From: Simmondsia chinensis
Lineage: Eukaryota; Streptophyta; Magnoliopsida; Caryophyllales; Simmondsiaceae
Reading direction: 5' to 3'
DNA: 64,000 bases
Assembly (NCBI GenBank): GCA_018398585.1
Contig: JAGTTD010000007.1
Location: forward strand, 36,546,911 to 36,610,910
Shown: positions 1 through 10,936 of the stretch, piece after piece
Numbering within the stretch: position 1 is the first letter of the stretch
Layout of the letters: the number at the start of each line of letters is the position of its first letter
Notes under the pieces: model-generated
What the model was told of the DNA's origin: nothing
Databases searched by the model: none
What the model saw: the letters and a program-made list of their open reading frames with translations, nothing else
Program-made: the position numbers and the translations under genes

Positions 1-180
1 AATTCAATGGAGTTCAGACAGGGAAATCTGAAATTCGCGCTAAATTTTCGAAAATAAAAATTGAATCTTGATTATTCTTCGGCTTTTAAACCTCCCCTTC
101 AAATTGCTCTTTGAAACATCTCTCTCTCTCTCTATCTCTTTGATTCTATTCTTTCTCTGTCTAGTCTCTCTCTCTAAGCT
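1..180 (+). promoter_or_regulatory. Proximal promoter and 5' leader of the cyclin gene
   Basis: Only 180 bases precede the start codon, so most of the promoter lies outside the window. A CT-rich microsatellite at about 118-176 is typical of a plant 5' leader. ATTCGCGC at 33-40 differs by one base from the E2F consensus TTT[CG][CG]CGC, which is expected in front of S-phase cyclins. The E2F call is inference from one near-match. Confidence 0.4.
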
Positions 181-3100
181 ATGGCAGAACAGGAAAATTT
201 CGTTAGGGTGACGAGGAGAGCCAAGCGTAAGGCGGAGCTTGAGGAGAAGGCTTCAATGGCGGCCACGAAGAAGAGGGTGGTGTTGGGGGAGATTTCGGCG
301 AATGTAATGGGGAATTCGAATGTGGAGTTGGAGACCCCGAAGAAAACGAGTCGAGTACGAGCAAAGAGAGCGAAGAAATTGGTGGAGGCTTCTGCGGGTT
401 CGGAGTCACTGGTGGGGTCGGTGAATAGTAGTTTGGTGGCGGCAGTGGGGGCGAAGTTGGAGAAGGTAACAGAGGATGGGGATGAGGTTTCGAGTGACCC
501 ACAGATGTGTGTGGCTTACAATAAGGAAATTTATGATTACCTTAGGAATATGGAGGTAAGTAACTTGATACTGAGTTTAAGTTGAGCTTATTAGGGTTTG
601 TGAATTGATAATTGATTCATAATGTCGTTTGATTAAGTGGGTAGCAGTGAATTGATTAATTTGTGGACATATTTGATTGGGTGGTTTGTAGATTGTTTCA
701 TTATTTTGATTTACTGGTTTTTCTTTGTTGAGGAATCAATTATTCTTGAAGTTTAAGTTGATGGATGAAGGCTTGAGTATGATTTTATACTCTAACATTC
801 CTACTCATATAAATGTCCGATGGGTTTGAAAGGTGAATAATGCATATACTTGCCTTATATCTTGTGTTGAATTTATGTTAGTATTAGGAGTGTGGGTTGT
901 TGGGATTCAAACTTGTGGCATCTAGGTCAATAAGGCTTTGATATTATGTTAGGGAACTAATTATCCCTAATTTGATGTGTGAAGGTTCATAAATGATTTA
1001 ATACTCTTAACAGTATTAAGTATCATTATTTTGTAAATCCAATTAATTTGGGTTAAAGCGAGGGATTTTGAGCATTAGGGGCTTTCAAGCCTTGGTTTAA
1101 TTGATGTTAAGAAATCTATATACAAGTCCTTAACAATTTCACACTAGATCTGTACAGAAAAAGAGATTAATATATAAGATTAGTTGGTACTTTATCTAAT
1201 GTCATTTGGTTTTGTAATGGAATCTTACATAAACTTATATGCGGATCTCAAGTGTCAACTCCCTAGAATTGGCCCAATCCGTAAGAGTTTCATAATAAGG
1301 AAGAGGTTCTAGTATTCTCCGACCACTCTTATCTACCAACAAATGGGTGCTTGTGTTTCTGTGGATTGTTGAGTTTTTGGGTTTCAATGCGCAGGTGGAA
1401 CCGCATAGAAGGCCATTGCCAGATTACTTGAGTAAGGTACAAAAGGACATCACTGCAAATATGAGAGGAATATTGGTAGATTGGCTAGTAGAGGTGGCTG
1501 ATGAATACAAGCTTCTCTCGGATACGCTGTACCTAACAATATCTCACATTGATCGATTCTTATCCAAGAATCAAATCAATCGACAAAAGCTTCAGCTTCT
1601 GGGTATTTCTGCGATGCTTGTCGCTTCGTAAGTTTCTAGACCCGCCTTTGAATTTGTACATTAATCTACTTTGTTTCTTTATGTGTTTATGGAGTGTTCT
1701 GTTTGATTTTACTGTAGGAAGTATGAAGAGATAACTCCACCACAAGTTGAAGATTTTTGTTATATAACTGATAGTACCTACACTAGACAAGAGGTGAGTT
1801 TTTCCTTGGGGTTAAATGAGCTCTATCGAGCTCAAGTTGTAGGTTTGAGTGTTGGTTTGACTGGGCTTGAAGTTGTTTATGCTTGATTTAGGCTTGAAGT
1901 TGGCATGGTTAAGTGCAGTTAAGCTTGTACTTCTGCTTAAATTGGCTTGCTTTGGCTTGCAAGTTGCCAAAACCCAAGATTTACCAAGCTTGGGTTTATT
2001 TATTATTGTTTTTCATTTGTAGTTTCTAGTTTGTTGAAAACTGAAAAAGAAAAAAGAAAAAAAATCCTAAATCACTTTTTCTAGTTTCTTTCATTTTGTT
2101 TAGTTTGAATGAAAATTGAAAACACGAAACTAAAATCAAGAAAGGAGCTATTTTCAAAACCAAACAACTAGGTAGCCCTTTTTGATTCAAATTTAAAAAA
2201 AGACGAGCCTCTTAACCTGCATAATGAGCGAGCTCTTGAAGGCTTATGACTTGGGTCAACTCATTTATGCTCTATTTTTCTTGCATTCTATGTTCTTTAT
2301 GGATTAATTTACCAATTTGTTAGTTTGACCAATCATATTGATATTTCGTACTGATAATTTGTTGCACTCTATTGAATGTGAAGGTTGTGAAAATGGAGAC
2401 TCAGGTGTTAAATTGCCTCAAGTTTGAGATGGGCAATCCCACAATAAAGACTTTTTTGAGGTATTTTTTTCAAGCAATTGTTGTTTTTTGGTGTACATTC
2501 TTCTTTATTTCAGTATTTGGACAAATTTAATGCATATCATGCCCTTACTAAATATACCTTTTCTTTATATTCAATTGAGTGCAGATATTTTACAAGAACT
2601 GCCCAGGAGAATTGTCAAGTAAGTTTAAACTTCAAACTCCCTCTTGTTTAGGGATAACAATTAGACTTGAACTTAGGACCCTTTTGAAATTAGTTATATT
2701 ATTAGTTTAATTCATTTATGACAAAATATAAATATATATGTACATACATAATCTAAAGGAGTCATATATTAGTATTATAACATAAAGTAGACTATTCAAT
2801 ATGTGATGAAGTTCACATGAACACTTTGGTATCAGAAGAGAATCCACCAATTAAATTTGCTTTGGGCCTTGAAATCTTTGGACCAGCCTAACTTAAACCC
2901 ATTGGATATATGTTCAACCTTATATGTTTACTATGAGTTCGGATGTAAATGGTGGGTTTTAAATAAATTTGAATTTGAATGTTTGTAAATGGGTTATGAG
3001 TTACATTGGATTTAGATAGACCTGAATTTGACCCTTTGTCATTCCAATTTATATTTGCTCTGTTGTGAATACGGATTCTGATACTCAATTGTAATTTTTG

Positions 3101-4870
3101 TGATTGCTGCAGAAACCAGAATTGCGATTAGAGTTTTTGAGTTGCTATTTGGCAGAGCTGAGTTTGCTTGATCTCGGCTGCATAAAGTGCTTACCCTCAT
3201 TGGTAGCTGCAGCTGTTATTTTTCTAGCTAAGTTCACAATTGATCCTTGCACTCATCCTTGGGTTAGTACTTGATCTTAGTTTCTCTTATAGTTTTTCTC
3301 TTATTTATGGAAGTGCAAATTAGTTATTGTTTACTGATCTTACCTATTAGTTTAAGTTTTTCGGATTAGTCAGTTTCTAGACATGGAAGTTATAGTTGTA
3401 AATGATGTAAGCTACTTGTTAGCGGTTTGGAAGTAGTTTGCTAGGAATGTACATGAGCCGAGTTGAGTCCGAGCTTGTTGGGCTCAAGGCTCGACTTGTT
3501 GACATTTAGCTTAGATCGGTAGGCTTGAAGCTTGTCAAGCTTGGAAAACTCAAACTTCAACTTTGTTTGTCAAATTGGCTTGGGGTTGGCTTGATTGCGT
3601 TATAACCCAGCTTGACAAGTTTTAAGCTAAACTCAACCTACTTAGGCTTAGCTAAGCTTGATTTGGTTTTATTTAGGCTTAAACTTGACTCAACTGGGGC
3701 GTATATAGTGTAGTAAATTGTATCCTCTGGTTACATGGTACTGCTCACTCAAAAGTTATTCTATATGCAAAAGTTGGGTTCTCAGATTCAGTAGATGGCT
3801 CTAGGGAATTATTTGCATAAAGTAGGATTTGAATCCTAGTGTGAATGGGTATCATTTTGATCCTTTTTTCATTAGCTTAAGCTTTTGAGATAATTTTTGA
3901 AGGATTTGACTATAAATGACTGAAATATGGTGGTATATATTGTTGCAGAATCCACAGTTGCAGAGTTGCACTAGGTATAAAGCATCAGATCTTAAAGAAT
4001 GTGTTCTTTTGATACAAGATTTGCAGTTGAGTAGAAAAGGAGGATCCTTGGTTGCAATTAGAACCAAGTATAAGGAGCATAAGGTACATTTACTTTACCC
4101 AATGGAATCGTAAAAAGGCTGTTTTGTAGTGTAGAGGTGTAAATGAACTGAACTGAGTTCAACATCTTCTTTTTTGAACTCTTATCGAGCTTGAGTTTGA
4201 GTTGAGCATTTATCGAGCTTTCAAACCTTTGTTTAAACTTGATTAGATAAGATATTAGTTTGATGCTCCACTGAGCTGTTAGTTTACTCGAGTTGGGTTA
4301 GGCTTATTATCAATATGAATTGAGCTTGTTATCAAGTCAAGCTAATTGAGTTATTATTGATTAATTATTGAACCATTTTGAGGTAATATGAACTCGTTAA
4401 TGAGTTCTTAGACAGGCCCTTGAAATTGATTGTGAATGTTAACGGACTAGGCATTTTTTATTCGAACTCAGCTCGTTAAGCTTATTTGGCCTCCCATAAC
4501 GAACACAAATAAGGCTTAATTGATTCCGAGCACGCATAGTTCATTGAGAGTTTGATTTGTTTACACCCTTGATTGTTGTATGACTGCCTATTATATAACA
4601 GTGCTTATGCAATGCTTTCTGTAATGCTTGTAGATTGTTTCTTATTTATAGTTATTCATTTAAATAAGATACAATCTACAAGCATTACATAAGATGATGT
4701 TATGTTATGTTACTGTGGATCGTCATTATGTTACATTATTGTCATATTTCAACTTCTATAGAAATTTGATTTGTGTCATTTTTTTGATGAAACAGTTCAA
4801 ATGCGTGTCTACATTGACATCTCCACCCGAGATCCCGGCTTCTTATTTCATTGATATTGAAGAAGAATAG
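181..4870 (+). CDS. CYCA3: A3-type cyclin, 8 exons, 384 aa
   Basis: Predicted regulatory subunit of cyclin-dependent kinases, of the plant A3 group that acts around G1/S and S phase in the nucleus. Exons: 181-555, 1395-1627, 1718-1793, 2384-2460, 2585-2618, 3113-3262, 3949-4083, 4796-4870; all introns are GT-AG and the frame stays open. The basic N-terminus holds a destruction box, RVVLGEISA, at residues 32-40, marking the protein for APC/C turnover. The first cyclin fold begins near residue 126 and carries [16 protein letters not shown] at 148-163; the LVEVxxEY string is an A-type hallmark. The second cyclin fold begins with exon 6 ([20 protein letters not shown]). Length suits A3 cyclins, which lack the long N-terminus of A1/A2 types. 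Introns 1, 3, 6 and 7 hold transposon remnants. No break was seen. Confidence 0.93.
727..1012 (-). mobile_element. TRIM (miniature LTR retrotransposon) in cyclin intron 1
   Basis: Read on the minus strand, two ~70-bp direct terminal repeats (about 947-1012 and 727-797) each begin TGTTA and share TATAAAATCAT and a GCCTTCA-containing core. They flank ~150 bp that begin, beside the 5' repeat, with a degenerate Met-tRNA primer-binding site (complement of TTTGATATTATG near 937-948). This is the LTR-PBS-spacer-LTR plan of a TRIM with no coding sequence. Copies recur near 23157, 24120, 28010, 29946, 38627, 49490 and 51170. Confidence 0.6.
1812..1995. repeat. Degenerate GAGCTT-rich element in cyclin intron 3
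   Basis: Dense in GAGCT, AAGCTTG and GGCTTG words, like about a dozen other segments here. Intact relatives begin near (T)AGGxGTGTAAATGAGC and end with the inverse, CTCATxTACACCCCTA, which suggests a non-autonomous hAT-like element. Both termini are eroded in this copy. Confidence 0.45.
3437..3715. repeat. GAGCTT-family element in cyclin intron 6
   Basis: Starts with AGGAATGTACATGAGCCGAG and is built of GAGCTTG/GGCTTG words throughout; the right end is a decayed version of the family terminus (GGGGCGTATATA). It lies inside an intron well away from both splice sites. No convincing TSD. Confidence 0.55.
4130..4572. repeat. GAGCTT-family element with both termini, cyclin intron 7
   Basis: Left end AGAGGTGTAAATGAAC and right end TTTGATTTGTTTACACCC are inverted, giving terminal inverted repeats of roughly 15 bp around an interior rich in GAGCTTGAG and CTCGTTAA words. 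One of the better preserved copies. No coding potential. Confidence 0.6.
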
Positions 4871-5635
4871 TTATCTTCAGCATCAGATTCGGCTATTTTT
4901 GATTCTCAGATGTTATAAGATTGTCTATAACAGAAGATCATATACGCTATAAGCAGCTGGCTTTATGGAAGAAGAGCATATTTGAAGCAAACAGCTTGAC
5001 TCGACTCGGCTTGGTTTTTTTTATTTTTCATTCCCTTGGGGATTTTTTGGTACTTTCTTTGTTTGTAGTTTTTGTTAAGCCAAGTTCTGAAAACGGCAAT
5101 TTCTGGTTTTTGGTTTTTTATTTTTAGTTTTTCTCGAGTTTGAGTAAAGACTGAAATTAGGAAATCAAAAATAAAAGAAATTGTTTTTCAGAACTTGATT
5201 TTTAATCTCTTAAAAATTAAAAATTACAAACATAAAATGATACCTATTTTGGTGGGGTTAACATGAAGGTCCATAGATGGTAGATGTTAGAATGATTGAT
5301 GTTAATCTTGGTTTTTTTTGCTTTTTTTAGAATTTAGTCTTTAATTTTTTTTTTTTTGAATGTATAATGTATTTAATAAAATGTATATTGCCTCATCATG
5401 GCTTTCAATTTTTTTTGTCGAATTATTTTTGCAAACAGGACTATAGTGTAACGATTCAAAAGTTCCATAAATTATTTGCATTTAAAATTGGTTACAATTT
5501 GTTTGTATTTGTTGTGGGGGTTTGATAACTTATTGAATTTAGTTTGAGCAAAATTGAAAGTTTAATGTACTGAGTGCAAACAATGGTTGTTTGGCTCATT
5601 AATGTTCGTGATAGTTTGATAAGGGCAAAAGTTTG
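4871..5635 (+). other. Cyclin 3' flank
   Basis: Presumed 3' UTR and downstream flank: AT-rich, with T runs at about 5341-5356. A weak ORF (4921-5127) becomes a run of hydrophobic and T-rich codons and is not credible. No RNA gene or transposon terminus recognised. Confidence 0.4.
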
Positions 5636-5636
5636 G

Positions 5637-5775
5637 TACAACAATAATAATAACACATTTAGTGCCTCAAGGGTTTTTGCCTAAGTAGGGTCTGAGAGAG
5701 TGAAAGTACGTAGCTTTACCTCTTTAGGGTGTAATTTTGTTGAGGGTCTGTTTTTGAGTTATGAAGAACTTGGTA
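5637..5775 (-). mobile_element. Decayed SINE 3' half with CAA/TTG tail
   Basis: On the minus strand it shows the CCTGAAG-like, GTACGTAG-like and AGACCC...CTTAGGC...CCTTGAGGCACT words of the SINE tail seen intact at 47672-47911, ending in a TTATTATTGTTG-like tail (CAACAATAATAATAA on +). The 5S-derived head is missing. Confidence 0.5.
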
Positions 5776-6155
5776 AAAGCTCGTTAAAAAGTCTTGTTAA
5801 AGGCTTGTTAAGAGCAATAACAAACTAAAAGTTGATACTGGCTTAAAAAAGGTTTGATAATGACTCGATACTAACTTGGACCTCAATGGTGTAGTGATCT
5901 CGATTCGATAGCAAGTTTGGTTTGGTTGTGGCTTGATAATGAGCTTAGCTAAACTCAATAACAAGCTTGATTTGACTAACGAACTGAGCCAAGTTAAGTA
6001 TCGAACACACTAGAATTTTATTGAATTAAGCTCAACAAAGGTTTAAGAGTGCGAGAAGAGCTCAGCACAAATTTGAGTTTAATAAGGCTTATTTAGCTCG
6101 AATTGAACAAGATAGAGCTTGGTTTGACTTTGTTTGGCTCTTTTATGCCCCTAAT
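5776..6155. repeat. GAGCTT-family element
   Basis: Interior words GAGCTTAG, GAGCTCAGC and TGGCTCTTTTATGCCCCTAA at the right end match the family. The left border merges with the SINE remnant before it. No TSD found. Confidence 0.45.
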
Positions 6156-6169
6156 TGTGAGGTCTTAAT

Positions 6170-6340
6170 GGCTTGAATCAAATTTGATTAGTGGGTCTTT
6201 TTTGGTAATTAAAATGCTAGCTCAAGTATACCTTGAATAATTTATCTTACTCACAATGTTATAAATGGAAATATGCGATAAAATTTAACTAGTAAAATAA
6301 CTAATTTTTTAAAGGGAATCTTAATAAATTTGGAATTTCG
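6170..6340. repeat. Copy of a dispersed repeat also at 42000-42310 and 42830-43110
   Basis: Shares GATTAGTGGG, then ATAAATGGAxATATGC and a block like AAAGGxxTCTTAACAAAxT with the two segments in NRAMP intron 3. Those fuller copies begin near GGGCCCGTCCCGAGATTTT. Coding content was not found; probably a non-autonomous DNA transposon or LTR fragment. Confidence 0.4.
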
Positions 6341-6757
6341 ATCACAGACACACTCTATACAACTACCTTCATTCACAAAACAACCTAATCGGTATGCCAA
6401 GAACTCAAAACTGAAGAATTTATACATCGTGTTGACTATAATCAAGATGTTTAGGATTGTCATCTCAACACTGCACAAAACTGCAGTGAGCAATGCACCG
6501 CCAATGACATTATTAAGTGCAACAGTTATAAGATTGGATGGTTCAAATAAGGTTTGAAATGAATGTGATCTGATCGGAGTGGCCAAAATATTTTAAAAGG
6601 GCATTATACTTTAGAAGTTGAGTAAGAAGCTAACGATGCTTATTATACACAGAAATGACAACGTGTTTAAAGAAAAATAACAAGAGCATTGACATCTTCA
6701 CCGATTATTATGTTATCTATCACATTAGTTTTTTTCAGTTAAATTATTATTCCGATC
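6341..6757. other. Spacer with no recognised gene
   Basis: Overlapping ORFs on both strands (6251-6586 minus, 6330-6557 plus) have no family resemblance. I see no further structure. Confidence 0.3.
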
Positions 6758-6773
6758 ACTTGTGATGAAGCTG

Positions 6774-7248
6774 GAAGAGGAAGAAACGGAATAGGGGAAA
6801 TCGAATCAACAAGATCACGGAAGAAGAGTATGATGAGAGGATCCTCAATGCGGAGCGGGTAATAGAGCTAAGAGAAAAGGTGGGCTTCACCATTGATGGT
6901 CTTGACCCAGCTATGGTGGCAGACCTTATTGCTCAATGATATGGTTTGGGTATTGGGTTGTGGCTTCAGTCCCACTCTTGTGCTGGCCTTCTGTTTCTTC
7001 TCTTGCTTTGATCCCTATTTGGGTTGGTTGCGTGTGCTGTTATTTCTTGTCTCCGTGTTTTTTTTGGTCATTTGCTCGCAGTCTGTTGTGTTGTGTTTTG
7101 TAGTGAGCGTTTCTGTCCCGGTTTTCTTGTTTTGTATTGGTTGTTTTTGGTTCCCGTGTTGTTGCGGTCAGACTCTAGCCTCGCCTAGCTAGTGGCCAAC
7201 TTGTTTAGTAATTTTGTCGCAATTTATCAAAAAAAAAAAAAAAAAAAA
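6774..7248 (+). mobile_element. 5'-truncated LINE insertion with 16-bp TSD and poly(A)
   Basis: Flanked by perfect copies of ACTTGTGATGAAGCTG at 6758-6773 and 7249-7264, and ending in a ~20-base A run: a textbook target-primed insertion. It keeps the last 54 codons of an ORF (6775-6939), very basic then containing EEEYDERILNAERVIELREK and ending DLIAQ-stop, followed by a T-rich 3' UTR that ends GTCGCAATTTATC before poly(A). The protein end was not assigned to a named LINE domain. The ORF at 6893-7192 lies in the 3' UTR and is spurious. Confidence 0.75.
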
Positions 7249-7431
7249 ACTTGTGATGAAGCTGAAACTATAGATATCTTTTGAAAACATGTGTTCTTGG
7301 TTGTACAATCACTGTTACTAAAGACAAGTTGACATATATAATATTCTCAAAAAATGCAGCATGTCGGATGCAATAATTAGTCTTCTCTATTATTATATGA
7401 ATCTATGATATATACTTACAACCATTGTTAC

Positions 7432-7619
7432 ATTTGTTTTTTTTTTTTCTGTTTTTTTTGACGCAAGAAAGCTCGAAAGCGAGACTAATTTTTAATTGAA
7501 TCCTTCAAGGCAAGCGACATAAGTCTAGGGGGAGGGCTTGACTACCAATCATGGTTACAGAGATTTTCAAGATGGTGTCGAACTATCCAATGAGCCACCG
7601 CATTATAATCTTGCGGATG
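7432..7619 (-). mobile_element. 5'-truncated L1 LINE, minus strand, 13-bp TSD
   Basis: CAACCATTGTTAC flanks the element at 7419-7431 and 7620-7632. On the minus strand it opens inside an RNase H-like domain (YNAVAHWIVRHHLEN), reaches a stop about 22 codons in, and ends in an A-rich tail. This is the C-terminal part of a plant L1 ORF2 followed by its 3' UTR. Confidence 0.72.
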
Positions 7620-7978
7620 CAACCATTGTTACTAATCAATAGTTAATGTATACAATATTATATACGTCAAGATACCAAATATTCTAAAAATTAGTTATAG
7701 TTTTATACATTAACTTGTTCTCTATTGTAAAATATCTGTTGGGTTTGAAGAATAGATAATAGTTAGTATCCCCTCTCACAAAAGTATTTCTACAAAAAAT
7801 ACGTCTGAAAAATAATGTTTTACAATTTGATTAAACAGACTTGTAATCAGGTGCCTAAGTGTGCAGCTAATATAGATGTTGGCAACTTGCCAATTTTTTT
7901 GGCTAATGATAGTGACAAGGCAAAAAACACTAATGTCAAGATAATTTAATATTTTTAAATTAGCAATTGCTTTATTTT

Positions 7979-9153
7979 GGGCAAAATATAATATGACCCT
8001 CGGACTTTACAATTAATAACAACACACCTCCTGCACTTTTAATTTTATAAAATAGTCATCTGAACTTTGCAATTAAATACAACACACCCCCCTTCACTTT
8101 TATTTTCAAAAAATAGCTTCCTGAACTTTGCAAATTAACCCAGCACACCATTGCACTTTCAATTTCATAAAATATCCCCCTAAACTTTATTATTAGTCAC
8201 AACTCACCCCCGAACTTTATTAATAAACATAACACACCACTTAAGACTTTATAAATTTCAAAATAAAAAAAAAGTATGAAATTAAAAAATTTGAATAAAT
8301 TATGAAAGATAATTTTTTAGAAAAAGTGTAAAAAAATATAATAATAATTTTAAATTTTGTTTTTCAATATCTTTAATAAATATTTTTCAGTATTTATTTT
8401 CAAATTTTATTTTCTTATTTTTCAGTTTTAAATTTTTAATCTGATTTTAGAATTTATTTTTAAAAAAATATTATATTTTCTCTTATAGTATTTTTCTAGA
8501 AATTAAGAAAATATTTTACTATCTTCTATTTACTATCTTAATTAAACTAATTATTTTTTATAAATTTCAAAAAATTATTTTATCTTTTATCTAGAAATAT
8601 AAAGCTCATACCTTTTTTGTTCCAAAAAAAAAAAAAAAAGCTCATACCTTTTATCTAAAAACATAATTTTCTATCTTTTGTATAAAACTAAAAAATCTCT
8701 CATTTTTAATTTGATATAAAGCTCCTACCTTTCGTCTAAAAACATAAATTCCTATATTTTGTATAAAACTAGAAAATTCCTTATTTTTAGTTTGATAGAT
8801 TTTTTTATTTTAAATTTATTATTCTAACTTTTATTAAATTCAAAATTTTTAATTTCATACTTTTTATTTTGAAATTTATAAATGTCTAAGTAGTGTGTTA
8901 TGTTTAGTAACAAAGTTCGGAGGGTGAGTTATGACTAATAAAAAAGTTTAGGGGGCTATTTTATGAAATCGAAAGTACAAGGAGTGTGTTGTGCTAATTT
9001 GCGAAGTTCTGGGGCCTATTTTTTGAAATTAAAAGTACAGGGGTGTGTCGTGTTTAATTGCAAAGTTCAGGGGGTTATTTTTCAAAATTGAAAGTGTAGG
9101 GAGTGTGTTGTGATTAATTACAAAATTAAGGGGATCTCACTACATCTTGTCCC
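7979..9153. mobile_element. Foldback element with long inverted arms built of ~65-bp subrepeats
   Basis: Left arm (7979 to ~8255) and right arm (~8870-9153) are inverted copies. Each holds four to five tandem variants of a module with AACTTTGCAATTAAxxACAACACACC-type words then TTTTATxAAATAG. Ends are GGGCAAAATATAATATGAC and the diverged inverse GGGACAAGATGTAGTGAGAT. TTTATTTT sits on both sides (7971-7978, 9154-9161), a possible 8-bp duplication though low in complexity. The ~600-bp loop is very AT-rich and non-coding. Confidence 0.7.
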
Positions 9154-9406
9154 TTTATTTTTTGCTCTGATATTAGTATTTTTACTCTGACGATACAAAT
9201 TTTTTTTTTAAAGCACTCTTTATGCTATTAGCAGCAACCTGCCACCAGGCTCCTCACTAAGAAATATTTCCCAATTTGTTACGGCAGGTTTGATATTATT
9301 TTCGATTTGTAATTTTTGACTTTTAAGAAATTGAAAATCGGATTTTAGAAATAATTTTCTTTGGTTCCAGTCATTGATATTTGGAAATTAGGTATTTTGA
9401 GATTTG

Positions 9407-9811
9407 TATGGGGCGGAGTGCAGGGCGATGAAACAACAACACACTCAGAAGATGAGGGTGGCGGAGATGCGAATGCTGAGGTGGATGTGCAGACACACAA
9501 GGAAGGATAGGATCAGAAACGACATTATAAGAGGCAAATTGGGCGTAGCTTCCATTGATGATAAATTAAGGGAGCAACGTTTGAGGTGGTTCGGACATGT
9601 CAAAAGGAGACCGGACGAAGCTCCAGTCAGAAGATGCGAACAGCCTATTACTACATCAGGCAGAAGAGGCAGAGGCAGACCGAAGAAGAGATGGCTTGAG
9701 ACGATCAGACAAGACCTCACCCACCTAAACCTTCGGGAGGAGATGGCCTTAGATAGAGCCCAATGGAAGGCTAGCATAGGGGTTTCAGATGACCAGGTTA
9801 GAGTAGGGTAA
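9407..9811 (+). pseudogene. RTE reverse-transcriptase ORF, C-terminal fragment
   Basis: The open frame is 135 codons with no internal stop, but it is only the tail of a protein normally many hundreds of residues long. The catalytic reverse-transcriptase and endonuclease domains are absent because the insertion is 5'-truncated. The open frame extends upstream only through a TTG codon contributed by the TSD, so there is no genuine start. Confidence 0.85.
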
Positions 9812-10095
9812 TCTCTATCTCTATCTTTCTATCCCTTTCTCATTCCCGTCCTCGTCATCTTTCTCGTACTCGTTCCTTTTCTTAACTATCTTTTTTTTTT
9901 TGGGCCATACTTATACTGTCTGATGTTTGCCAGGTCTTCGGCGGATGGATGCAAGACCATCTTCTTAGGCTGGGGGTCCTAGGAAACAACCTCTCTTCAG
10001 GGTAGCCCCCTGAAGAGGGAAGGCTGCGTACTTCTACCATCCCCAGACCCTGCTTTTGGCGGGAGCCCTTGGTGGCACTGGGTTTGTTGTTGTTG
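9407..10095 (+). mobile_element. 5'-truncated RTE-type LINE with 18-bp TSD and (TTG)n tail
   Basis: TAGGTATTTTGAGATTTG at 9389-9406 recurs with one mismatch at 10096-10113. The insert begins mid-protein (YGAEC...KMRVAEMRMLRW...RLRWFGHVKRRP...GRGRPKKRW), the conserved C-terminal part of plant RTE-clade reverse-transcriptase ORFs, and runs to a stop at 9809-9811. The 3' UTR contains CTCTTCAGGG, AGGCTGCGTAC, CCCCAGACCCTGC and GGTGGCACTGGGT, then TTG repeats. That 3' end is shared with the SINEs at 24400, 28901, 46322, 47672 and 59986. Confidence 0.85.
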
Positions 10096-10349
10096 TAGGT
10101 ATTTTAAGATTTGAGTATTTATCACTTAAGCTTTTTTTTTTTTGATAATTGGGATTTGATATATCATGAAAGGATTTGTATAATGTCATACAACATCAAA
10201 AGGTTAAAAAGATTCCACTCTTTTCAAAATGTGGAATTATATTATCAGTAGTATTTATCACCTAGGTATCTCAATATTTTCAATATATATATTGACGTAT
10301 TCCTGAGGTTTGAATCTATCTATCTTTTAACTCTAGGTCTCTCCCCCAT

Positions 10350-10575
10350 CAAATCCCTTTCTTCTCTCATCCATCTCATTACAAAAAACTATATTTTTAT
10401 TTTAATTTTAAATTGCAAAAATATTTGTTTATTATTTTATATTATATACAATTTCTTATCTATAGTATCAACACATCCCTTCCTTCTCTCATCCCTCTTA
10501 TGACAAAAAAACTATATTTTTATTCTAATTTTAAATCACAAAAATATTTATATTTTTTTAATTGCATATCTATTT
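10350..10575. repeat. Two-copy tandem duplication, ~122-bp period
   Basis: CTTTCTTCTCTCATCC...ACTATATTTTTATT...AAATTGCAAAAATATTT starting near 10355 recurs as CTTCCTTCTCTCATCC...ACTATATTTTTATT...AAATCACAAAAATATTT starting near 10477. Non-coding and AT-rich. Confidence 0.6.
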
Positions 10576-10936
10576 CATATTCGCTAAAACATATTTTTAG
10601 GTATCACGTATAACATTTATTTTCCTATGCCATTGGTCATTTAAAGTTATTTAAAGAGGAAAAAAAACCAAAAAATAAACACTACAATAATTACATAAAA
10701 AATTTATCATCTACGGCACTTTTTTCCTACACTAATTACTAGCAAATGAAAACAAAATACATTAGTTATGATTTTAAATTGAGTTATTAAAATTGTCCTT
10801 GCACCATCCAATTTCCTAAATTAAAAAATTTAAAAAACTGCAATGATTTTCCCGCCTATGTTTCCTTGCACACCCACAACCCCAAAATGTCCCACTATTA
10901 TTTATAATTTATTTTATTTTAAATCACAAAAACCCA

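Noticed and set aside
203..502. Minus-strand proline-rich ORF of 99 codons
   Set aside because: Shadow of cyclin exon 1; no independent support.
6893..7192. Hydrophobic 99-codon ORF
   Set aside because: Lies in the T-rich 3' UTR of a LINE with TSD; composition artefact.
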